From an uncultured Microcoleaceae cyanobacterium (GTDB taxonomy: Bacteria; Cyanobacteriota; Cyanobacteriia; Cyanobacteriales; Microcoleaceae): DNA of 5,782 nucleotides. The position numbers and the translations under genes were made by a program. The notes below the pieces were generated by a model, which was not told where the DNA came from, ran no database searches, and was given only the letters and a program-made list of their open reading frames with translations. Positions 1 through 5,782 of this stretch are shown here, piece after piece (within the stretch, counting starts at the first letter, position 1; each line of letters begins with the position of its first letter). The DNA lies in the NCBI GenBank assembly GCA_938083405.1, contig CALKCV010000243.1, forward strand, positions 1 to 5,782. Direction: 5' to 3'.

Positions 1-953
1 CTATAGAAAATGCCCGACTTTACTCTTCCTTAGAAGAAAAAGTGCGACGGCGCACTCGGCAATTAGAGAAAAATAACTTGCGTTTGTCCGAAACTCTCCA
101 GGAGTTAAAAACAACCCAAGCGCAACTGATTCAAACAGAAAAAATGTCTAGTTTGGGGCGGATGGTTGCAGGCGTCGCCCACGAAATCAATAACCCTACC
201 AGTTTTATCCAAGGCAATATCAATCCCCTTCGGCAATACTTTGAAGATTTAATGGAATTAATCGAACTCTACGAAGGAGAATGCCCGGAGCCTTGCAGCG
301 AACTGCAAGATAAAATAGAAGAAATAGATACCGAATACCTCGCAGAAGACTTAAATAAAATATTGGTTTCGATGCAAAACGGTTGCGATCGCATCCGCAC
401 TATAGTTCGCTCGTTGCGGACTTTTTCTCGGTTGGACGAATCAAAAATGAAATTTACCGACCTCCATGCGGATATTGAAAGTACGATAATGCTGCTGGAA
501 CATCGACTGCGAAATTCCCGGTTGAGTTTGCCCATCGAAGTCCTGAAACAATATGGCAAATTGCCCAAAGTAAGCTGTTATGTTTCCCAGGTGAATCAGG
601 TATTTTTCCATATTCTCAGCAACGCGATCGACGCTCTGGGTTCTAAAGGGGAATATCCACCATCGAAGCGTCCCACCATTACAATTATCACTGAAAGTAA
701 GGAAGAGCAAATGGTAAAAATTACGATAAACGACAATGGAGAGGGAATGAATGAAGAAACCCGAGTTCAAATCTTCGATCCATTTTTTACGACCAAACCG
801 GTGGGCAAAGGAACTGGTTTGGGACTTTCTACCAGCTATCAAATTATTGTAGGGGAGCATGGAGGGAATTTAACTTGCTCTTCAGAATTAGGCAAAGGAA
901 CTGAATTTGTCATTACCTTGCCAGTTACTCCGTTGAAGTCTGCTAGCAATTAA
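1..953 (+). CDS. C-terminal part of a hybrid Ser/Thr-His multi-kinase: histidine-kinase transmitter (5' end outside window)
   Basis: The frame is open from the left edge (first full codon at base 3) and ends at TAA 951-953, giving 316 visible residues. An in-frame GTG at 42 is not the start: the coiled coil continues upstream of it (ENARLYSSLEEKVRRRTRQL), as in this family. Numbering from base 3, residues 1-47 form a signalling coiled coil. The H-box is MVAGVAHEINNP with phospho-acceptor His60 (codon 180-182). A dimerisation and helical part follows, then an N-box around SNAIDAL (Asn207), G1 DNGEGM (244-249), F-box DPFFTTKP (259-266) and G2 GKGTGLGLS (268-276). All motifs needed for ATP binding and autophosphorylation are present. 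There is no receiver domain after the kinase, so any phosphotransfer would be to a separate protein. I see no membrane segment. The close match to the next gene suggests that the missing N-terminus carries Ser/Thr kinase, AAA and GAF domains; that is inference. Confidence 0.93.
   Translation, partial: IENARLYSSLEEKVRRRTRQLEKNNLRLSETLQELKTTQAQLIQTEKMSSLGRMVAGVAHEINNPTSFIQGNINPLRQYFEDLMELIELYEGECPEPCSELQDKIEEIDTEYLAEDLNKILVSMQNGCDRIRTIVRSLRTFSRLDESKMKFTDLHADIESTIMLLEHRLRNSRLSLPIEVLKQYGKLPKVSCYVSQVNQVFFHILSNAIDALGSKGEYPPSKRPTITIITESKEEQMVKITINDNGEGMNEETRVQIFDPFFTTKPVGKGTGLGLSTSYQIIVGEHGGNLTCSSELGKGTEFVITLPVTPLKSASN
113..166 (+). repeat. Direct repeat, copy 1, encoding the H-box lead-in of the upstream kinase
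   Basis: These 54 bases match 5729-5782 at 53 positions; the single difference is A134 against G5750, a synonymous CAA/CAG change. The match encodes TQAQLIQTEKMSSLGRMV in both genes. Upstream of base 113 the identity drops sharply. Its right limit cannot be seen because copy 2 is cut by the window edge. Confidence 0.9.
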
Positions 954-962
954 CAATTGCTA
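944..962 (+). other. Perfect 8-bp hairpin spanning the upstream stop codon
   Basis: TAGCAATT (944-951) pairs fully with AATTGCTA (955-962) around a 3-base loop, AAC. The stop codon TAA lies at the top of the stem and in the loop. The stem is AT-rich and no T-run follows, so it does not look like a standard intrinsic terminator. It could protect the 3' end of the message, slow the ribosome at the stop codon, or be chance. Confidence 0.35.
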
Positions 963-971
963 TAACACTTT

Positions 972-981
972 CGAGCGCTCG
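972..981. repeat. Perfect 10-bp palindrome CGAGCGCTCG
   Basis: This GC-rich palindrome sits alone in an AT-rich gap 18 bases after the upstream stop codon. It has no loop or T-run typical of a terminator. It may be a protein site or chance. Confidence 0.3.
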
Positions 982-1026
982 TTTATATTGAAATTATTGC
1001 GACATTTTGCTGATTTTTGGGAAAAG

Positions 1027-1056
1027 TTGCTAATTTATCAAACAATGCATGATAAT
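1027..1056 (+). promoter_or_regulatory. Candidate sigma-70-type promoter for the downstream kinase gene
   Basis: TTGCTA (1027-1032, 4 of 6 to the -35 consensus) lies 18 bp before GATAAT (1051-1056, 5 of 6 to TATAAT). Initiation would fall near 1063, leaving a leader of about 30 bases before ATG 1092. In AT-rich DNA such matches arise easily, so this is only the best candidate in the gap. Confidence 0.35.
1035..1055. promoter_or_regulatory. 21-bp dyad TTATCA-N9-TGATAA, possible operator
   Basis: Two perfect 6-bp inverted arms (1035-1040 and 1050-1055) are separated by 9 bases, so equivalent points are about 1.5 turns apart. The dyad occupies the spacer and -10 of the candidate promoter, where a dimeric repressor could act. 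A larger AT-only inverted repeat, TAATTTAT (1031-1038) and ATAAATTA (1058-1065), encloses it. The binding protein is unknown. Confidence 0.3.
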
Positions 1057-1091
1057 AATAAATTAACCTAAAAATCTAAAGTAAAACCAAG

Positions 1092-4000
1092 ATGATCCTC
1101 CAACTAGCAAGATACCAAATAGAGAACCTAATCTACGAGGGCACTCGCACCCTCGTTTATCGAGGAGTTGACTCACAAAAATCCTTGCCAGTTATTCTCA
1201 AAAAACTGCGTAAGGAATATCCCACTTTTAACGAACTCCTACAATTTCGCCATCAATACGTTATTACTAAAAACTTAGATTTACCAGGAATAGTTAAACC
1301 CCTAGCCCTGGAAAAAGAGGGTAACGGTTATGTATTAGTAATGGAAGATGTAGGGGGGGTGTCGCTATCCCAATATTATAAAAATAACCCCCTGAGTCCC
1401 GAAGAGTTTTTCCCAGTGGCGCTTTCTCTTTGTAAAATCTTATCCAACCTTTATCAACATCGGGTAATCCACAAAGACATCAAACCATCGAACATTTTAA
1501 TCAATCCAGAAACCAAAGAAATATTCCTCATCGACTTCAGCATCTCCTCCCTGCTGCCGAGAGAAACTCAAACCCTGCAAAGCGTCGGTAAACTCGAAGG
1601 AACCCTCGCCTACATTTCCCCAGAACAAACCGGACGGATGAACCAAGGTATCGACTACCGCAGCGACTTCTATTCTCTGGGAGTAACCTTTTACGAACTG
1701 TTAGTGGGGCAGTTACCTTTTAAGTCGGACGATGCGATGGAATTAGTCCACTCCCACATCGCCAAAATGCCGCCGGCATTGGGCGCAGTGGCAGAAGACA
1801 TTCCGGGGGTACTGTCGGATATTGTTTTGAAACTGATGGCGAAAACCCCAGAAGAAAGGTATCAAAGCGCCGCAGGTATCGAACGGGATTTAACTCAATG
1901 CTGGCAGCAATGGCAAAAAACTGGGAAAGTCAGCCATTTTGAATTGGGGAGGGGGGATAGGAGCGATCGCTTCCTCATCCCCGAAAAACTCTACGGCAGG
2001 GAAACGGAAGTCAAAACCTTACTCGAAGGCTTCGACAGGGTAGCCGCAGGCAATACAGAAATGATGTTAGTGGCGGGTTTCTCCGGTATCGGCAAAACCG
2101 CAGTTGTCAGCGAAGTTCACAAACCTATGGTCGAGAAACGCGGTTATTTTATCGAAGGGAAATTCGACCAATTCAACCGCAACATACCCTTGAGCGCCTT
2201 AATTCAAGCCTTTGGAGATTTAATGGAGCAATTCCATAGCGAAAGCGACGCTAGATTGCAAAGGTGGAAAACGAGGATACTCCATGCGCTGGGCTCTAAC
2301 GGACAAGTAATTATCGAAGCGATCCCCTCCTTAGAAAAAATTATTGGCAAACAACCGCCCCCTCCCCAAGTTTCCGGTAATGCGGCTCAAAATCGCTTTA
2401 ATCTTTTGTTTCAAAAATTTATTAAAGTTTTTGCCACCGCCGACCACCCCCTAGTCATCTTTGTTGACGACCTCCAGTGGGCAGATGCGGCATCGCTCAA
2501 ATTGATGCAATTGCTGGCGGAGGATTCCCAAATGGGTTATCTGTTGTTATTAGGTGCCTATCGAGATAACGAAGTGTTTCCCACTCACCCGTTGATGCTG
2601 ACTTTAGATGAGATCCGCAAATCGGGAGCCACTCCAGGCGCCATAACTCTAGCTCCTTTGAGCAAAACCGATCTCAATCGCTTGGTGGCAGATACTCTCA
2701 ATTGCGAGGAAAAACTTGCCTTGCCTTTGACGGAATTGGTTCATCAAAAAACTAAGGGAAATCCGTTTTTTGCCACCCAGTTTCTCAAGTCTTTGCACCA
2801 GGATGGATGGATTGAGTTTAACTTCGAGGTCGGTTATTGGCAGTGCGACATGACGGGAGTGCGGGAGCTTGCACTCTCCGATGATGTGGTGGAGTTTATG
2901 ATAGCTCGACTGCAGAAGCTACCGGAAAAAACCCGGGAAATCTTGAAGTTAGCTGCTTGTATTGGCAATCGGTTCGATTTGGCGACTTTGGCAGTGGCCA
3001 GCGATCGCGAAGTGCTAGAAGTGGCAGAAGATTTGTGGGGAGCCCTCCAAGAGGGATTAGTTTTACCCGTTACCGATACTTACAAGTTTTTTCAAGGAGC
3101 TAAAGACGAGAACGCGGCTTTTGCTTTTGGTTTTTTTGTCGGCGCGGAAATTTCGGTTAACTATAAATTTTTACACGATCGCATTCAGCAAGCCGCCTAC
3201 TCTCTCATTCCAGAAGATAAAAAGCAGAGAACCCATTTAACTATCGGTCAATTACTGCTAAAAAACATCTCAGAGAAAGAGCGGGAAGACAAACTTTTCG
3301 ATATTGTCGATCGCCTCAATATAGGTGCGAGCTTGCTGGTCGAACCGGAAGAGAGAAAACAGCTATGCGAACTTAATTTACAAGCGGGACGCAAGGCAAA
3401 AACCGCAACTGCTTATAAGTCATCGCTCGAATATTTATTGTTGGGCATAGAGTTGTTACCAGAAAATAGCTGGGAGCATCAGTACGATTTGACTTTAGCA
3501 TTGTACGAGACGGCAACGGAGTCTGCCTATCTCAGGGGCGACTTTCAAAAGATGGAGGAGTTTGCTGGGGTGGCACTAACAAAATCTCGCAGCTTGCTCG
3601 ATACCATCGCCGTTTACGAAGTCAAAATTCAGGCCCTACTGGTCCAACTTCACTTTCAAGAAGCGATCGCGATTGCAATGGTGGCTCTGAAAAAACTAGG
3701 CATTCGCGATTTCCCGGACAATCCCGATTCTTCTCATATTCAGCTAGGATTAGATGAGGTGAAGAGAAATTTGGGCGATCGCCATCCTCGCGCTTTGATT
3801 GACTTACCTGCCATGAGCGATCCGAGCAAGGACGCGGCAATTCGACTTCTCGCCAGTATCATGAGTCCTACTTACATAGCCGCCCCCATGTTGCTGCCAC
3901 TAATTATTTTCGAGCAAGTCAACTTATCGATTAAATACGGCAACGCTCCTGTTTCTGCTTTTGCCTACGCCTCCCAAGGTCTAGTGTTGTGCGGTGTCTG

Positions 4001-5782
4001 TAACGAGACCGATCTCGGCTATCAATTTGGCGAGCTGGCATCCGACCTGTTGCTACAGGGCGACAAAACTTATGCCGCGCGAACTCTCCACATTATTAAC
4101 GCCCACGTCACCCATTGCAAACAACATCTCAGGGCTACCCTCGAAGGCTTCAAAGAAGCTTATTCGGTAGGTATAGAAACGGGAGAACTGGAATTTGCCG
4201 GCTACGCTGCCTTGTATTACTCGTTCCATTCTTATCTCAGCGGTGGAGAGCTTTCGGATTTAGACAGACAACTATTGATTTATAGTAATGGTTTGGAACG
4301 CATCAAGCAGACGACTGCCAAAAACTACATCGATATCTATCGTCAAGCAATAGATAACTTGTTAGGACGGTCTCAAAACCCTTGCTTGCTAGTTGGCGAA
4401 GCTTATAACGAAGAAGAGATGTTGGCGGTTCACCAGGAAGCAAACGATTTGATGGCCCTGTATCATCTCAATATTAATCGAGCGATTTTGTGTTATCTGT
4501 TTGGAGATGGCGATCGCGCCGTTCAAAGCTTGGCGGTGGCAGAAAAATACTTGCGAGGAGCGATCTCGACGTCCCTGATTCCGCTTTTTTACTTTTATCG
4601 AGCTCTGGTGGCCCTAGCTCGGCTAGACTCGGAGCCAGAAATCTCCCGCAAAGAGCAGCTTGACCGGATCGCAGCAGATCTAGAAATATTGCATAACTAT
4701 GCTCGCGACGCTCCGGTAAATTATTTACATAAATGCCACCTCGTCGAAGCAGAACGATATCGAGTCAGCGACGAAAAAGTTCGCGCAATAGAGCTATACG
4801 ACCAAGCAATAGCAGGTGCAAAAGAAAACGGCTACCTGCAAGAAGAAGCCCTCGCTAACGAACTGGCAGCCAAATTCTACCTCGACTGGGGAAAAGAAAA
4901 AATCGTTCGTACCTATATGACAGATGCCTACTACTGTTATTCCCAGTGGGGCGCAAAGACGAAAGTAGCAGACTTGGAAAAACGATACCCTCAATTACTT
5001 GTTCCTATTATCCAGGGGGAACAACCTTCCCTCGACACCAACGCTACTATCGGGGGCATGACGGAGGGGACTCTTACCTCCAGCACTACGGGAACTAATC
5101 TCCTGTTAGATTTTGCCTCGGCGTTTAAAGCATCGATGGCGATTTCCGGTGAAATCGAATTGTTCGGGTTGCTGTCAAAATTAATGGAAGTGGCCCGGGA
5201 AAATGCCGGAGCCACTAAAAGCGCTTTGCTGCTGTCGCAAAATGATACTTTAGTTATTGAGGCGATGGCAGGTTATAGCGAAGGCGGCGTTTTAGAGATG
5301 ATGTCTTTGGGAAACTCCCTGCCCCTAGAGTCAAACTCAGAACTGCCCCAAAGCATCGTCAACACTGTCAAGCGGACTCGCGAAGCTTTAGTAATTAACG
5401 ATTTAAGCAAGCAAGCGCGATTGGCCTTTGATTCTTATCTGATACGATGCAAACCTCAGAGCATCCTCTGTCTGCCCCTGTTAGATCGGGGGCAACTGCG
5501 GGGGATTTTATACTTAGAAAATCAATTAACCACTGGGGCATTTACGAGCGATCGCCTCGAACTTCTCAAAGTTATTGCCGCCCAAGCAGCTATTTCCTTA
5601 CAAAATGTCCGACTCTATCAAGACTTAGAAAATGCCAACCAGACATTAGACCAGAAAGTACAAGGGCGAACCCAAGAGTTAAACGAGAAAAATCAGCGCC
5701 TCAAAGCTACCCTCGAAGAACTAAAACAAACCCAAGCGCAACTGATTCAGACAGAAAAAATGTCTAGTTTGGGGCGGATGGT
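1092..5782 (+). CDS. Trifunctional Ser/Thr kinase / AAA ATPase / GAF / histidine kinase, HstK-like (3' end outside window)
   Basis: One uninterrupted frame of 1563 codons leaves the right edge. ATG 1092 is the start: an in-frame stop lies at 1059-1061 with no ATG between, and MILQLARYQIENLIYEGTRT fits the family N-terminus. The Ser/Thr kinase spans about residues 8-270: Gly-rich loop EGTRTLVYRG (16-25), Lys37, catalytic HKDIKPSN (127-134, Asp129), metal-binding Asp148 in DFS, GTLAYISPE (170-178), Asp192. The STAND/AAA ATPase starts at LYGRE (300): Walker A GFSGIGKT (329-336), Walker B VIFVDDLQWAD (455-465), GAYRDNEV (488-495), KGNPFF (555-560). YKFLHDRIQQAAY (His695) leads into a long helical, TPR-like region, about 740-1310. 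A Ser/Thr-rich linker (1313-1336), a GAF domain (about 1360-1503), a coiled coil (about 1509-1555) and the start of the H-box (MSSLGRMV) follow. It is probably a cytosolic sensor kinase. Its signal is unknown. The DFS variant appears usual for the family, as far as I recall. Confidence 0.95.
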   Translation, partial: MILQLARYQIENLIYEGTRTLVYRGVDSQKSLPVILKKLRKEYPTFNELLQFRHQYVITKNLDLPGIVKPLALEKEGNGYVLVMEDVGGVSLSQYYKNNPLSPEEFFPVALSLCKILSNLYQHRVIHKDIKPSNILINPETKEIFLIDFSISSLLPRETQTLQSVGKLEGTLAYISPEQTGRMNQGIDYRSDFYSLGVTFYELLVGQLPFKSDDAMELVHSHIAKMPPALGAVAEDIPGVLSDIVLKLMAKTPEERYQSAAGIERDLTQCWQQWQKTGKVSHFELGRGDRSDRFLIPEKLYGRETEVKTLLEGFDRVAAGNTEMMLVAGFSGIGKTAVVSEVHKPMVEKRGYFIEGKFDQFNRNIPLSALIQAFGDLMEQFHSESDARLQRWKTRILHALGSNGQVIIEAIPSLEKIIGKQPPPPQVSGNAAQNRFNLLFQKFIKVFATADHPLVIFVDDLQWADAASLKLMQLLAEDSQMGYLLLLGAYRDNEVFPTHPLMLTLDEIRKSGATPGAITLAPLSKTDLNRLVADTLNCEEKLALPLTELVHQKTKGNPFFATQFLKSLHQDGWIEFNFEVGYWQCDMTGVRELALSDDVVEFMIARLQKLPEKTREILKLAACIGNRFDLATLAVASDREVLEVAEDLWGALQEGLVLPVTDTYKFFQGAKDENAAFAFGFFVGAEISVNYKFLHDRIQQAAYSLIPEDKKQRTHLTIGQLLLKNISEKEREDKLFDIVDRLNIGASLLVEPEERKQLCELNLQAGRKAKTATAYKSSLEYLLLGIELLPENSWEHQYDLTLALYETATESAYLRGDFQKMEEFAGVALTKSRSLLDTIAVYEVKIQALLVQLHFQEAIAIAMVALKKLGIRDFPDNPDSSHIQLGLDEVKRNLGDRHPRALIDLPAMSDPSKDAAIRLLASIMSPTYIAAPMLLPLIIFEQVNLSIKYGNAPVSAFAYASQGLVLCGVCNETDLGYQFGELASDLLLQGDKTYAARTLHIINAHVTHCKQHLRATLEGFKEAYSVGIETGELEFAGYAALYYSFHSYLSGGELSDLDRQLLIYSNGLERIKQTTAKNYIDIYRQAIDNLLGRSQNPCLLVGEAYNEEEMLAVHQEANDLMALYHLNINRAILCYLFGDGDRAVQSLAVAEKYLRGAISTSLIPLFYFYRALVALARLDSEPEISRKEQLDRIAADLEILHNYARDAPVNYLHKCHLVEAERYRVSDEKVRAIELYDQAIAGAKENGYLQEEALANELAAKFYLDWGKEKIVRTYMTDAYYCYSQWGAKTKVADLEKRYPQLLVPIIQGEQPSLDTNATIGGMTEGTLTSSTTGTNLLLDFASAFKASMAISGEIELFGLLSKLMEVARENAGATKSALLLSQNDTLVIEAMAGYSEGGVLEMMSLGNSLPLESNSELPQSIVNTVKRTREALVINDLSKQARLAFDSYLIRCKPQSILCLPLLDRGQLRGILYLENQLTTGAFTSDRLELLKVIAAQAAISLQNVRLYQDLENANQTLDQKVQGRTQELNEKNQRLKATLEELKQTQAQLIQTEKMSSLGRM
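5729..5782 (+). repeat. Direct repeat, copy 2, in the downstream kinase (runs off the window)
   Basis: This is the partner of bases 113-166 at an offset of 5616 bp, with one synonymous mismatch. It lies at the equivalent protein position, the coiled-coil end and the start of the H-box, which confirms that the two genes are tandem paralogues. The match is still perfect at the last base of the window, so the real repeat may be longer. Confidence 0.9.

Larger units (their letters stand above)
954..1091 (+). promoter_or_regulatory. 138-bp AT-rich intergenic region between the two kinase genes
   Basis: No gene or RNA is visible here. The gap is long for tightly coupled genes, so the second gene may have its own promoter, although read-through from the first is also possible because no strong terminator is seen. 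It contains four TTGC motifs (starting at 957, 997, 1007 and 1027), a 10-bp palindrome, a promoter-like pair and a 21-bp dyad. A canonical NtcA site (GTA-N8-TAC) is absent. The bases just before ATG 1092 (AAAACCAAG) hold no convincing Shine-Dalgarno sequence, which is not rare in cyanobacteria. Confidence 0.5.
385..5555. repeat. Seven HIP1 octamers (GCGATCGC) dispersed through both genes
   Basis: Perfect GCGATCGC copies start at 385, 1963, 3001, 3663, 3775, 4510 and 5548, all inside coding sequence. An 8-mer is expected about once per 65 kb in random sequence of even composition, so seven in 5.8 kb is a strong cyanobacterial signature. None lies in the intergenic gap. The entry spans the first to the last copy; the sequence between them is not repeat. 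Confidence 0.9.

Noticed and set aside
42..44. GTG at 42 as the start of a 303-residue stand-alone histidine kinase
   Set aside because: The frame stays open to base 3 and the upstream residues continue the coiled coil shared with the downstream paralogue, so this is the 3' part of a larger gene.
269..860. Two antisense open frames (269-568 and 441-860)
   Set aside because: They lie opposite conserved histidine-kinase coding sequence, have no recognisable domain and no upstream signals.
972..981. CGAGCGCTCG as an intrinsic terminator
   Set aside because: With no loop it could form only a 3-bp stem, and no T-run follows.
954..1091. NtcA site, riboswitch or small RNA gene in the gap
   Set aside because: No GTA-N8-TAC is present, and the AT-rich sequence shows no extended conserved fold that I can recognise.
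1946..1956. G-rich run (GGGGAGGGGGG) as a possible frameshift or slippage site
   Set aside because: The kinase frame continues correctly through it into RSDRFLIPEKLYGRE, the expected linker to the AAA domain.
3622..5215. Antisense open frames at 3622-3840, 4794-4994 and 4991-5215
   Set aside because: Short, low-complexity translations opposite the intact kinase frame; no homology or start signals.
5447..5767. Plus-strand open frame of 106 residues in another frame
   Set aside because: It overlaps the GAF and coiled-coil coding frame completely; the translation is Ser/Arg/Pro-rich without a domain.

Overview
The window is almost entirely coding. It fits a cyanobacterium: seven perfect copies of the octamer GCGATCGC (HIP1) occur in 5.8 kb, and both genes belong to a giant multi-domain kinase family that I know mainly from filamentous cyanobacteria. 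Genus cannot be read from this sequence.

Layout: bases 1-953 are the 3' end of a hybrid signalling kinase gene that enters from the left. It keeps only the end of a coiled coil and a complete histidine-kinase transmitter. A 138-bp AT-rich gap (954-1091) follows. It holds a possible promoter, a 21-bp dyad, a hairpin over the upstream stop codon, and four TTGC motifs spaced by multiples of 10 bp. Bases 1092-5782 are a second, same-strand gene of the same family, open for 1563 codons and leaving the window on the right. It encodes, in order, a Ser/Thr protein kinase, a STAND-type AAA ATPase, a long helical repeat region, a Ser/Thr-rich linker, a GAF domain, a coiled coil, and the first residues of a histidine-kinase H-box. 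The H-box histidine itself lies just beyond the window.

The two genes are tandem paralogues. The last 54 bases of the window match bases 113-166 at 53 of 54 positions, at the same point of the protein. Projecting the upstream gene's 3' end onto the second gene gives a full length near 1825 residues, which fits the family (trifunctional Ser/Thr kinase / ATP-binding protein / sensor histidine kinase; HstK-like proteins in Anabaena). The likely role is sensing through the AAA, helical and GAF parts, with output through Ser/Thr and His phosphorylation. Signal and partners cannot be read from the window.

I see no mobile element, CRISPR array, RNA gene or clearly unprecedented system. The points worth a second look are the near-identical repeat in the H-box region, the one-heptad difference between the coiled coils, the Ser/Thr-rich linker, and the intergenic architecture.
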